Assembly: GCF_030296575.1 (NCBI RefSeq)
Contig: NZ_AP027729.1
Span: forward strand, 1,054,001-1,118,000
DNA from: Paraoerskovia sediminicola
Lineage (GTDB): Bacteria; Actinomycetota; Actinomycetes; Actinomycetales; Cellulomonadaceae
Length of the DNA: 64,000 bases
Reading direction: 5' to 3'
Part shown: positions 36,121-45,064 of the stretch, piece by piece
Layout of the letters: the number at the start of each line of letters is the position of its first letter
How positions within the stretch are numbered: position 1 is the stretch's first letter
Position numbers and translations under genes: made by a program
The notes under the pieces: generated by a model
What the model was told of the DNA's origin: nothing
Databases searched by the model: none
Seen by the model: only the letters and a program-made list of their open reading frames with translations

Positions 36121-36969
36121 CTAGGCCGGGACAGCGACGAACGGCGCCGCGATCACCAGCTGCGCCACGCACACCGCGGCCACCCCCATGCTCAGGGTGA
36201 ACGGCACCCGCGAGCGGGGCCGCACCGCTCCGACGACGCCCGCGGAGACGGCGAGCAGGAGGGCCAGCAGCCCGAGCACGACGGTGAAGGCACCGGGCAC
36301 CCGGTCGGGGCCGACGACGATCAGCACGCTCGCGGAGCCGAGGAACACCGGGGCGAGCACGCTCGACCAGCGACGCCCGACGCGGTGCGGGAACCCGCGC
36401 ACCCCCGTCGCGCCGTCGTCCTCGAGGTCCGGGAGCACGTTCGCGACGTGCGCTCCGACGCCGAGCAGCGCCGCCACCGCGACGGTCCACCCCGCGACGA
36501 CCCGCCCGTCCTGGGCCCCCGCGACGACGAACGCCGGCAGCAGTCCGAACGACACGGCGTACGGCAGCCACGAGAGCATCGTCCGCTTGAGCCACGCGTT
36601 GTACGTCCACGCGCTCAGCACGGCGGCGGTGTGCAGCAGACCCGCCTGCCACCCCACCGAGAAGGAGAGCGCGACGCATGCCGCGAGCGCCGCGAACGCG
36701 CCCGTCCGGAGCGTGCGGGGGCTGACGGCCCCGACCACGACGGGCTTGTCGTTGCGGCCGACTGCACGGTCGCGCGGCGCGTCGAGCCAGTCGTTGCTCC
36801 AGCCGACCGACACCTGGCCCAGCAGCACGGCGAGGGTGACGAGCGTCGTCGACCACCGACCGGCGGAGATCCCGGCCGACAGCGCGAGCGCGAGGAGCGT
36901 GACGACGGCCATCGGTCCGGCGTGGGTCGCCACGAGCAGGCCCCGCAGCCGCACTCCCGTCCCCGTCAT
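36121..36969 (-). CDS. UbiA-family prenyltransferase
   Basis: 282 aa integral membrane aromatic or lipid prenyltransferase. The two Asp-rich motifs are present: NDWLDAPRDRAVGRNDKP (NDxxDxxxD, near 60-78) and LPDLEDDGATGVRGFP (near 175-190). About eight or nine hydrophobic helices. Transfers an isoprenyl chain to an acceptor, by context the phenolic lipid made by the nearby type III PKS. Start ATG (MTGTGVRLRG). Divergent from the K+ channel gene with 59 bp between. Confidence 0.85.
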   Translation of the reverse strand: MTGTGVRLRGLLVATHAGPMAVVTLLALALSAGISAGRWSTTLVTLAVLLGQVSVGWSNDWLDAPRDRAVGRNDKPVVVGAVSPRTLRTGAFAALAACVALSFSVGWQAGLLHTAAVLSAWTYNAWLKRTMLSWLPYAVSFGLLPAFVVAGAQDGRVVAGWTVAVAALLGVGAHVANVLPDLEDDGATGVRGFPHRVGRRWSSVLAPVFLGSASVLIVVGPDRVPGAFTVVLGLLALLLAVSAGVVGAVRPRSRVPFTLSMGVAAVCVAQLVIAAPFVAVPA

Positions 36970-37028
36970 GCTCGGACGGTAGCGCCTCGCCGTGCATGCG
37001 TCCTGAGGGCGGCGGGTAACTTGGGCAC

Positions 37029-37769
37029 GTGGCCAGCAGACGACGTCGCCCCTTCTTCGACGACGACTCACCGCACGTCGACCGGTTCGGTCTGCTCCTC
37101 GCTCTGACGTGCGCGTCGGTCGCGATGCTCTCCCTCGTGCCCCTCACGGGCGACCTCGGGTCGGCGGGGCGCAAGGTGGCGATCATCGGGACGACCGCCC
37201 TGGTGGCGGCGACCCTGCTGCTCTCGCTCCGGGCGTCCGGCCTCGCACAGCGGCATCGCCGCCGCGCGGAGGTCGTCGTGGGCGTGCTGGTCGCGCTCCT
37301 GGCGCTGGCCGTCGTGACCGACCTGTTCGGCCTCGCCGAGAGCGACGCGGCGCTCGGGGTCTCGCCCGTGCTGGCCAGCTTCGCGCTGGTCGCCCCGATC
37401 TTCGTGGTCCGCCGGCTCCTGCGCCACCACTCCGTGACGCTCAGCACGCTGCTCGGCGCCCTCACGGCGTACCTGCTCATCGGCGTCGCCTACTACTTCG
37501 CGTTCCTGTCGGTGGACGGGATCGGCGGTCAGTTCTTCGGTGAGGCGGAGCCGACGACGACCTTCATGTACTTCTCCCTGACGACCATCACCACCCTCGG
37601 CTACGGCGACGTCGCCGCGGCGACGGACGTCGGGCGGCTGCTGGCGACGAGCGAGGCGATCATCGGCCAGGTGTACCTCGTGACCGTCGTGGCGATGATC
37701 GTCAGTCTCGGCGCGGCGGCCTGGCAGGGCGGGCGGCCCGGGGAGACCAGCGGCGCCGGCCAGGACTGA
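37029..37769 (+). CDS. Potassium channel family protein
   Basis: 246 aa. Selectivity filter TITTLGYGD near residue 185-191 with pore helix before it and a final TM (EAIIGQVYLVTVVAMIVSLG). N-terminal part has about four more hydrophobic segments. No RCK/TrkA domain. GTG start. It sits between the prenyltransferase and polyketide synthase genes, though a role in that pathway is not evident. Confidence 0.85.
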   Translation: MASRRRRPFFDDDSPHVDRFGLLLALTCASVAMLSLVPLTGDLGSAGRKVAIIGTTALVAATLLLSLRASGLAQRHRRRAEVVVGVLVALLALAVVTDLFGLAESDAALGVSPVLASFALVAPIFVVRRLLRHHSVTLSTLLGALTAYLLIGVAYYFAFLSVDGIGGQFFGEAEPTTTFMYFSLTTITTLGYGDVAAATDVGRLLATSEAIIGQVYLVTVVAMIVSLGAAAWQGGRPGETSGAGQD

Positions 37770-37838
37770 GCCGGGACCGATCGACCTGACCGGCCGACCC
37801 GACCGGCGGGCACCCGCGCTCGGTGCGACGATGCCCGC

Positions 37839-38968
37839 ATGGCGCGCATCCTGGCCGTCGGCCCCGTCCTCCCCCGCAACACCTACGCCCAGCGCGAGAT
37901 CACCGCGAAGATCGGACCCCTGCTCGCGGCGCCCGGACCGCGCCGAGCGCTCCTCGAGAAGCTGCACGCGGCGTCCGGCATCGAGCGGCGACACCTCGCC
38001 CTGCCGGTCGACGACTACGCCGGCATCACGTCGTTCGGGCTCGCGAACGCGCACTTCGCCCGCGAGGGGACGGCGCTCGCCGAGCAGGCGTGCCGCGCCG
38101 CGCTGGACGCGGCCGGGGTCACCCCCGACGAGGTCGATCTCGTCTTCTTCACGACCGTGACCGGGGTCGCCGTCCCCTCGATCGACGCCCGCCTGGTGGC
38201 GCGGCTCGGGCTGCGGGACGACGTCGTCCGCGTCCCGTCGTTCGGGCTGGGCTGCGTCGCCGGCGCCGCCGGGCTGGCGCGGGTGCACGACCACCTCGCC
38301 GGGCACCGGGCGCAGGTGGCGCTGCTCGTCTCGGTCGAGCTGTGCTCGCTGACGATCCAGCACGGTGACGACTCCACGGCGAACCTGGTCTCGTCCGGCC
38401 TGTTCGGGGACGGCGCGGCGGCGGCCGTGGTCGCCGGGGACGACTGGACGCCCCGCCCGCCCGCCCCCGCGGAGGCACCTGCCGAGGCGCCCGCCCTGCG
38501 GGTCGTCGACTCCGCGAGCCGGCTCTACCCCGACACCGAGGACCACCTCGGCTGGGACGTGCGCGACACCGGGTTCGGGATCCTCCTGTCCCCCGGCCTG
38601 CCCGACGTGATCCGCGAGCACCTCGCCGCCGACGTCAAGGGCCTCCTCGCCCGCCACGACCTCGACGTGCCGGACGTCGGCGCGTGGGTCGTGCACGCCG
38701 GCGGACCCAAGGTGGTCGACGCCGTCCGCGACTCCCTCGGCCTCGCCGACGGCGACGTCGCGCGCACCCGCGCCACGCTGCGGGACCAGGGGAACCTGTC
38801 GTCGTCGTCCGTCCTGCACGTCCTGGCGGCCACGATGTCGGACGGCGCCCCCGCCCCGGCGAGCACGGCGTCCTGCTGGCGTTCGGGCCGGGGATCAGCG
38901 CCGAGCTCGTGCTGCTGCGGCGGGACCCGGAGCCTGCCGCGGACCGGACGCGCGACGGGAGCCGTTGA
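37839..38968 (+). CDS. Type III polyketide synthase, one -1 frameshift near the C-terminus
   Basis: Chalcone-synthase-like enzyme making alkylresorcinol or alkylpyrone cores from a fatty acyl starter and malonyl-CoA. Triad: Cys139 in SFGLGCVAGAAG, His near 286 in WVVHAGGPKVV, Asn near 319 in DQGNLSSSSVLHVLA. The frame breaks at C4 (38854-38857); one added C rejoins APAPGEHGVLLAFGPGISAELVLLRRD and gives 376 aa, a normal length. Without repair the frame runs on through the two downstream genes as an artefact. TGA/ATG overlap with the methyltransferase gene indicates an operon. Product class is inferred. Confidence 0.88.
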
Positions 38969-39504
38969 TGCTCACCGCGTACGTGGTGCTCGTCGCGCTG
39001 ACCGCCGCCGAGCGGCTCGCGGAGCTGGTCGTCTCGGCGCGCAACGCGCGGTGGTCGTTCGCGCGGGGCGGGGTCGAGTCGGGCCGCGGGCACTTCCCCG
39101 CGATGGTGCTGCTCCACACGGGTCTCCTGGTCGCGTGCGTCGTGGAGGTCGTCGTCGCGGACCGGCCGTTCCTGCCGTGGCTCGGGTGGCCGATGCTCGC
39201 TCTCGTGCTCGCCAGCCAGGCGCTGCGGTGGTGGTGCATCGCAACGCTGGGGCCGCGCTGGAACACCCGAGTCATCGTCGTCCCCGACCTGCCGCTCGTC
39301 GCGCGGGGGCCGTACCGGTGGATCCCGCACCCCAACTACGTCGCCGTCGTCGTCGAGGGGTTCGCGCTGCCGCTCGTCCACTCGGCATGGGTGACCGCGC
39401 TCGCGTTCACGGTGCTGAACGCGTGGCTGCTGCTGAGGTTCCGGATCCCTGCGGAGGACCGCGCGCTCAGCGCCCTCCCGTCGGCACGGTCAGATCGGCC
39501 GTGA
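38968..39504 (+). CDS. Isoprenylcysteine carboxyl methyltransferase (ICMT) family protein
   Basis: 178 aa membrane methyltransferase: LRWWCIATLGPRWNTRVIVVPDLPLVARGPYRWIPHPNYVAVVVEG, the SAM-binding RxGPYRxxxHPxY motif of ICMT/PEMT proteins, near residues 90-130. Three to four TM segments. In type III PKS loci such proteins are thought to methylate the phenolic product. ATG overlaps the PKS stop, and its own stop overlaps the next GTG (GTGA). Confidence 0.88.
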   Translation: MLTAYVVLVALTAAERLAELVVSARNARWSFARGGVESGRGHFPAMVLLHTGLLVACVVEVVVADRPFLPWLGWPMLALVLASQALRWWCIATLGPRWNTRVIVVPDLPLVARGPYRWIPHPNYVAVVVEGFALPLVHSAWVTALAFTVLNAWLLLRFRIPAEDRALSALPSARSDRP

Positions 39505-40537
39505 CCGAGGCCCGCACCGACGTGCGTTCCGACGTGCTGGTGGTCGGTGGCGGACCCGTAGGCCTCGCGTGCGCGATCGAGGCGCGGCTCGCAGGTCTGG
39601 AGGTCGCCGTGGTCGAGCCGCGCACCGGGCCCATCGACAAGGCGTGCGGCGAAGGCCTCATGCCCGGCGCGCTGCGCGCGGTGCAGCGGCTCGGTGTCGA
39701 CCCGGACGGGCACGCGATCGCCGGCATCAGCTACCGCCAGGGCGAGCGCGTCGCGGACCACCGGTTCCGCGCGGGGCCGGGCCGCGGCGTCCGGCGCACG
39801 ACTCTGCACACGGCGCTGCACGCCCGGGCCCGCGAGCTCGGGGCGCGGTTCGTCGCCGGGAAGGTCGACGCGGTCACGGACGCCGGGGCGGACGGCGTCA
39901 CGGCGGCGGGCGTCCGCGCGCGGTGGCTGCTCGCGTGCGACGGTCTCCACTCGACGGTGCGGCAGCTCGTCGGGCTCGAGGTCGCGTCCCGCCGCGAGGC
40001 CCGCTTCGGTCTGCGTCGGCACTACCGGCTCGCTCCGTGGAGCGACCTGGTCGAGGTCCACTGGGGGAGGACGTCGAGGCGTACGTGACGCCGGTCGCCG
40101 ACGACGTGGTGGGCGTCGCGATCCTCGGCCGCCGGGGCACCCGCTTCGACGAGGAGGTGGCACGCCTCCCCGAGCTCGCGGCGAGGCTCGAGGGTGCGGA
40201 GCGCATCGGTACGCTCCGCGGCGCCGGTCCGCTCCGGCAGCGGACCTCGGCGAGGACGGCCGGGCGCGTCCGGCTCGTCGGGGACGCCTCGGGGTACGTC
40301 GACGCGCTGACCGGGGAGGGCCTGCGGGTGGGGCTGGCGCAGGCCCGGGCCGCCGTCGTACATCTGGATGATCCGCAGATGTACGAGCGGGCGTGGCGCG
40401 CGGCCACCCGCGACTACCGGGTGCTCACGAGCGGTCTCGTCGCCGCCGCCACCTCGCCGGCGCGGGGCGGGATAGTGCCACTCGCCCGGGCGCTGCCCCC
40501 GCTGTACGGGGCGGTCGTCGAGCGGCTCGCGCGATGA
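39501..40537 (+). CDS. FAD-dependent oxidoreductase (geranylgeranyl-reductase-like), one -1 frameshift
   Basis: Flavoprotein with SDVLVVGGGPVGLACAIEARLAG (FAD-binding GxGxxG type) at residues 10-32, then DKACGEGLMPGAL and the late VRLVGDASGYVDALTGEGLRVGLAQA flavin motif. The break is at G5 (40063-40067): one added G turns HWGRTSRRT-stop into HWGEDVEAYVTPV and rejoins a 345-aa protein. It belongs to the group of geranylgeranyl reductases and hydroxylases, so it could saturate the prenyl chain or hydroxylate the ring. GTG start overlaps the ICMT stop. Confidence 0.85.
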
Positions 40538-40543
40538 CCGCTG

Positions 40544-40996
40544 TCACGCCCCGTCGCGTGCGGCGCGCAGCACCGCGAGGTCGATCTTCTCCATCGGCAT
40601 CAGGGCGTCCATGACCTGCTGCGCGGTGTCGGGGTCGGAGACGAGGTCGTAGAACTCGGTCGGGACGATCTGCCAGGACAGGCCGAACCGGTCCTTGAGC
40701 CAGCCGCACCGGCTCGGCTCCCCGCCCCCGGCCAGCAGCGCGTCCCAGTAGCGGTCGCACTCGGCCTGGTCGGCGCAGTTGACGATGAACGAGACAGCCT
40801 CCGTGAACGGGAACTGCGGGCCGCCGTTGATGGCGTTGAACGTGCGGCCCTGCAGCGTGAAGTCGCCGGTGATCGCGACGCCGTCCGGCCCGCGGAGCAT
40901 CTCACCGACCTCGGTGTCCGGGAACACCGACGCGTAGAACTCGATCGCCTCCTCCGCGTTCATGTCGAACCAGAGGCTGGGGGTGATGGCGGGCAT
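40544..40996 (-). CDS. VOC / PhnB-like protein
   Basis: 150 aa single VOC domain of the PhnB type: MPAITPSLWFDMNAEEAIEFYASVFPDTEVGE, FNAINGGPQFPFTEAVSFIVNC, and WKD-like GWLKDRFGLSWQIVPTEFYDLVSDPD, then the QQVMDALMPMEKIDLAVL ending common to this group. Function unknown. ATG with AAGGAGCGAT upstream. Converges on the flavoprotein with 6 bp between stops. Confidence 0.88.
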   Translation of the reverse strand: MPAITPSLWFDMNAEEAIEFYASVFPDTEVGEMLRGPDGVAITGDFTLQGRTFNAINGGPQFPFTEAVSFIVNCADQAECDRYWDALLAGGGEPSRCGWLKDRFGLSWQIVPTEFYDLVSDPDTAQQVMDALMPMEKIDLAVLRAARDGA

Positions 40997-41080
40997 CGAG
41001 ATCGCTCCTTGGAGTCTCTACCGTCGGTCGGTCTTCGCGACCCAGTCTGCGACGAGACCGCCGCGCTCGCCCGTGCGGAG

Positions 41081-41123
41081 GCTCGCGGACGCAGGACGCC
41101 CGCCTCCGACCCCGTCCGCGAGC
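41081..41123. promoter_or_regulatory. 11-bp inverted repeat in a divergent intergenic region
   Basis: GCTCGCGGACG (41081-41091) and its complement CGTCCGCGAGC (41113-41123), 21 bp apart, between the divergent VOC and lipoprotein genes. May be an operator or a hairpin; low information because of GC richness. Confidence 0.35.
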
Positions 41124-41205
41124 GCCGGCACTGCGCGTGCACGCCCTCCACGCCCGGGAGATGACGCGGCAGGCGTGGCGGACACGCTGCTGCGATGCTC
41201 TGGGG

Positions 41206-42339
41206 ATGGCTACCCGCAGCGCGCGCCGGGGCCGGACGGCGATCCTCGCTTGCGTCGCGTGCGCCCTCGGCGTGGTGCTCGCCTCGTGCGACGCTCCCGC
41301 GTCAGAGACCGGGCACGACGCAGGCCCGCTGCACGACGCAGGCCCACTCCCCGACGGGATCTCGCTCGAGCTGAGGCAGGGGCGCGAGAACTACGCCGAC
41401 CGCGTCGTCTCGCTGCGCGTGACGAACGACGGCAGCGCACCAGCGACGGTCGTGGACGTCACCCTCGTGTCGGACGGCGCGGGCCCGGCCGGCATGACAC
41501 GCCCCGGGTCGGCCCCCGTCGCGCGCCCAGGTCGCTACCGCGACGTAGCACTCGCCCTCGGCGGACCGGTCTGCGCGGAGGGAGATGGTGCTGTCGGCGA
41601 GGAACCCGGTGTCGAGGAGGACGGCGGTGGCGGCGATGACAGCAGTATCGGCGCAGACAGCGCAGACAGCGCAGACAGCGCAGACAGCGCAGACAGCGCG
41701 GGCGACGAGGACAGCGCGGGCGACGAGGACAGCGCGGGCGGTGCCGGCAGTGCTGTCGGCGAGGCTGTCGGCGAGGACCGCGGCGACTCCAGCGCCACAG
41801 CCGGCCCCGCGCGGGCCACGCTGACGATCGAGGTCGACGGCGCGACGAGCACGGTCGCGGGACCGGTCGCCGACCCTCGCGGGCACCTGGCTCGGATCCG
41901 CGGGGAGGACTGCGCCGCGGCGGCGGTCGCGGAGGGGGCGACGCTGGAGGTGCGTCCTGCGCTCGTGCGCGCGAGCGACCAGGCCGGCGACTCGGCCGCG
42001 GTGCTCCTGACGGCGATTGCGGTCCCGGCGGGCCCGCAGGTCGCTGTCGACCTGATCGACGGCACCACCTTGCTCGCCCCCGCAGGGCCCGGCCGCACCG
42101 CGGACGGCACGGCCTGGTCGCCGGACGTCACGGCGGGAGCCACGCCGGCCGAGATCGCTCTCGGCATCACCCCGAACCGCTGCGACCCGCACGTCGTCGC
42201 CGAGGACAAGCGGGGCACGTTCCTCCCGGTGCACGCGTCGGTCGACGGTGTCGCGCAGCACGTCTTCTACGTCCCGATGCCCGACGAGCTGCGCGCCGCG
42301 GTCTACACCTTCGTCGCCGAGGCCTGCGGCTGGGACTAG
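41206..42339 (+). CDS. Putative lipoprotein with Ser/Asp repeat
   Basis: 377 aa. Signal peptide with lipobox ACALGVVLASC, Cys at about residue 27. Domain one (residues about 45-115) has a beta-sandwich look (ISLELRQGRENYADRVVSLRVTNDG); then an acidic ADS repeat (residues about 150-180); a second domain ends HVFYVPMPDELRAAVYTFVAEACGWD. No family recognised. ATG at MATRSARRGRTA; the earlier in-frame ATGs do not give a signal peptide. Confidence 0.75.
   Translation: MATRSARRGRTAILACVACALGVVLASCDAPASETGHDAGPLHDAGPLPDGISLELRQGRENYADRVVSLRVTNDGSAPATVVDVTLVSDGAGPAGMTRPGSAPVARPGRYRDVALALGGPVCAEGDGAVGEEPGVEEDGGGGDDSSIGADSADSADSADSADSAGDEDSAGDEDSAGGAGSAVGEAVGEDRGDSSATAGPARATLTIEVDGATSTVAGPVADPRGHLARIRGEDCAAAAVAEGATLEVRPALVRASDQAGDSAAVLLTAIAVPAGPQVAVDLIDGTTLLAPAGPGRTADGTAWSPDVTAGATPAEIALGITPNRCDPHVVAEDKRGTFLPVHASVDGVAQHVFYVPMPDELRAAVYTFVAEACGWD
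41653..41733 (+). repeat. In-frame 9-bp and 18-bp tandem repeats
   Basis: Five perfect GCAGACAGC units (41653-41697, Ala-Asp-Ser), followed by two perfect 18-bp units (41698-41715 and 41716-41733, AGDEDS). Multiples of three, so copy change keeps the lipoprotein frame. Confidence 0.85.
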
Positions 42340-42346
42340 CGGCGGC

Positions 42347-43210
42347 TCACGGCTGGGTGTCGGCCGCGCCGGCCGGCGCGCGTTTGCCCAGCTCCGCCGC
42401 CGTGAGCAGCAGGACCGCGGTGAGGAGCAGCGCGCCGACCATCACCGTGACCAGCACCTCGGGGGTGTCGACGAAGCTCGTCCCGGCGATGAGGAGTGCC
42501 GCCGACAGGTTGCGCTGCGCCGTGCCGAGCGAGGTCACGACGCGCTGCTCGCGCCCGGACCCGCCGAGCACGTACCCGAGCGCGAGGCAGACCGCCGTGA
42601 ACAGGAGCGTGGCGAGCAGGACCCCGGTACCGATCTGGTCCCAGATCTGCGGCAGCGCGACGAGGATCGCCGCCCCGATCCCGAGGGCCAGCGCGCTCGT
42701 CGAGACGGTGTTGAGCACCGGGGCGAGCTTCGCGGCGTCCGGGTACCGGGCGCGGACGGCGAGCGCGACCGCCAGGGGCAGGAGCATGAGCAGCAGGAGC
42801 GGCCGGGCGATGTCCCAGGCGCTGACCGCCACGCCGTCGACCAGCAGCGGCAGCATCAGCGGCACGTAGCCGACGGTCACGACCATGAGCAGGACCATCA
42901 GTCCCACGGAGTACGGCACCGCGCCCTTCGCCATCTGGGCGAGCTTGGGCAGGAACGGCGCGCCCGCGGCGACCCCGAGCAGCAGCAGCCCGAGGGTCTG
43001 CTCGTCGGACAGGCCGAAGACCAGCGCGATCACCCAGGCGGCGGCGGGGGCGACGACGAAGCTCAGCCCGAGCCCGAGCAGCACGAGCTTCACGTCGCGC
43101 AGCGGTGTGACGATCTGCCCGACCGTCAGGGACAGGCCGAGGGCGATCATCGACGCGAGGACGAAGACCAGGATCCCGACCTGGGCGAGGGTGGTGAGCA
43201 CGTCGGTCAT
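42347..43210 (-). CDS. Bile acid:sodium symporter (BASS) family transporter
   Basis: 287 aa, about nine hydrophobic helices; BASS-like LGLSFVVAPAAAWVIALVFGL and the unwound-helix signature LGTAQRNLSAALLIAG. Carries an organic or inorganic anion with sodium; substrate unknown. Its ATG overlaps the stop of the SulP gene (ATGA), so both are one transcript. Confidence 0.85.
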   Translation of the reverse strand: MTDVLTTLAQVGILVFVLASMIALGLSLTVGQIVTPLRDVKLVLLGLGLSFVVAPAAAWVIALVFGLSDEQTLGLLLLGVAAGAPFLPKLAQMAKGAVPYSVGLMVLLMVVTVGYVPLMLPLLVDGVAVSAWDIARPLLLLMLLPLAVALAVRARYPDAAKLAPVLNTVSTSALALGIGAAILVALPQIWDQIGTGVLLATLLFTAVCLALGYVLGGSGREQRVVTSLGTAQRNLSAALLIAGTSFVDTPEVLVTVMVGALLLTAVLLLTAAELGKRAPAGAADTQP

Positions 43211-44889
43211 GGGTCCTCCGGTGGTGGGTGGTCTCGGGCGGCGCGTTTCCGGCGGCGTTCCTCGACCAGATCGTAGGCCTCGCGCACGGAGCCGAGGAGC
43301 AGGTCGGACTCGCCGACCACGGAGTCCTGCAACCGGGTCGTGGCCCCGCCGCGCTCGAGCTGACGTCTCAGGTCGTCGGGGACCCCGCAGACCACGACCT
43401 CGACGCCGTGCTCGTGCCAGCGGTCGAGCAGCCGGTCGAAGGACTTGATGAACGTGGACGACGGGATGCCCATCGATCCACGGAACGAGACGACGAGCCC
43501 GGCGTCGTGGACCGCGGAGACGTCGGGCCACTCCTCCTCGACCCGGTTGACCTCGGCGAAGTACCCGCTGCCCAGGTAGTGGAGCACCGTCGTCCGCTCG
43601 TTGGGCAGGACCGCGGGGGCGTCAGCGAGGGTCCACCCGTCGTCGAGCCGGACGAGCTCGACGAGCCGGCCGCGCCTCGCCGACTGCACCGCGTAGAGCA
43701 CGATCGACAGCCCGGCCCCGATGAAGATCGCTACCTGGAGGGGCAGCTGGGTCGTCGCCGCGAACGTGACGGCCATCGCCGCGGCCGACTGCCACGAGGT
43801 GCGCACGACGAGTCGGACGTCGTCCCACCGGCCCCTGATCAGCTCACCGCCGATGACGATCAGCAGCCCGCCGATGACGGCCATCGGTATGGCGCCGGCG
43901 AGCGGGCCCAGGGCGAGCACGAGCAGGATCAGCCATACCCCGGCGAAGATGCCGGCCCACCGCGTCTGGGCGCCACCGCTGGTCGCGACGCCCGTCCTGG
44001 ACAGCGAGCCGCCGGTGGGGAGCGCCCCGAAGAACCCGCCGGCGACGTTGGCCACGCCCTGCGCGGTGAAGTCGCGGGAGACGTCGGTCCGGGTCCCGTC
44101 CGGGTTCGGCACGGCGGCACCGATCCCGGCCGCCTGCGCGAGCGCCACCAGGGCGATGGCCAGGCTGCCGGTCACCAGCGCGGGCAGCGACCCCAGGTCG
44201 GGCAGGGTGAACGGCGGCAGCGATCGCGGGATCGCCGCGATGTCGTCGACCGACTCCACGTCGAACCCGGCCACGGCGACGACGACCGTCACCACGAGCA
44301 GCGACACCAGGGTCGCCATCTTCCGCAGGCGCCGCACGAGGCCGAGGCCGGCCCAGGCCGCCACGGTCGCCGCCGTCACGGCGACGGTCGGACCGTCCCA
44401 GGCGCCTACGTGCGCCACCGCCTCGACGAGCTTGCCCACGGTGTTCGAGGACTGGGGCGCATAGCCTGTCGCGTCCTCGACGACGCCCGCCACGATCTGC
44501 ACGGCGATCCCGGCCGTGAACCCCGTCATCACGGCCGTCGAGACGAACGACATGACCGACCCGAGCTTCAGCACCCCGAGGAGCACCATCCACAGCCCGA
44601 CGGCCACCGTGAGGGCCGCGACGGAGCCCAGGTCGCCCGCGTCGAGCCCTGCATCGGTCATGACGCTCTTGGCCGAGAGCGCGATGGCGCTCGTCAGCGT
44701 CGTGACCATCAGCACCGTCCGGGAGAAGAACGCCCCGACGATCGTCGGCACCGCACCCGACCACAGGCCCATCGGTGCGGCGAAGCCGCCCACCGTGGCG
44801 TAGGCCATGCCCTCGGGGATCGAGAACAACCCCGTCACGAAGCCGGACACGACGTCACGCCCCGTGGGCCGGGTACGCCGGCGGCTCAC
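43207..44889 (-). CDS. SulP family anion transporter with STAS domain
   Basis: About 560 aa. SulP transport core with GLFSIPEGMAYATVGGFAAPMGLWSG near 25-50 and IPMAVIGGLLIVIGGELI near 340; C-terminal STAS domain (residues about 430-530) with VVSFRGSMGIPSSTFIKSFDRLL. Carries sulfate, bicarbonate or a similar anion; the family does not tell which. Start taken as GTG behind GGGGAGG (short spacing); a GTG seven codons upstream is possible. Operon with the BASS gene. Confidence 0.87.
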   Translation of the reverse strand: MSRRRTRPTGRDVVSGFVTGLFSIPEGMAYATVGGFAAPMGLWSGAVPTIVGAFFSRTVLMVTTLTSAIALSAKSVMTDAGLDAGDLGSVAALTVAVGLWMVLLGVLKLGSVMSFVSTAVMTGFTAGIAVQIVAGVVEDATGYAPQSSNTVGKLVEAVAHVGAWDGPTVAVTAATVAAWAGLGLVRRLRKMATLVSLLVVTVVVAVAGFDVESVDDIAAIPRSLPPFTLPDLGSLPALVTGSLAIALVALAQAAGIGAAVPNPDGTRTDVSRDFTAQGVANVAGGFFGALPTGGSLSRTGVATSGGAQTRWAGIFAGVWLILLVLALGPLAGAIPMAVIGGLLIVIGGELIRGRWDDVRLVVRTSWQSAAAMAVTFAATTQLPLQVAIFIGAGLSIVLYAVQSARRGRLVELVRLDDGWTLADAPAVLPNERTTVLHYLGSGYFAEVNRVEEEWPDVSAVHDAGLVVSFRGSMGIPSSTFIKSFDRLLDRWHEHGVEVVVCGVPDDLRRQLERGGATTRLQDSVVGESDLLLGSVREAYDLVEERRRKRAARDHPPPEDP

Positions 44890-45064
44890 CAGCCTCCCCG
44901 TGCGCTGCACAGCCTGCAGCCAGGTCCCTCACCACCGTGGTCCCCTCGCGTCGTGCTTCGTCAGGTCGACCCGACCGTACCGCCCGGGTCCTCGGACGGC
45001 GATCGCGGCCACGACCGCCGTGTCGCCCGCCCGCACCGGGGCGACGCTCCCCGGGCGCCGGGCG

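Noticed and set aside
35393-37480. 695-aa protein covering the small membrane protein and beyond
   Set aside because: Upstream of about 36019 the frame is antisense to the noise strand of UbiA and has no protein-like pattern; only the last 208 residues look real.
37839-40088. A single 749-aa fusion of type III PKS, methyltransferase and flavoprotein
   Set aside because: Between 38860 and 39500 the translated text is nonsense, while the correct methyltransferase lies in another frame; the fusion is caused by the one-base loss at 38854-38857.
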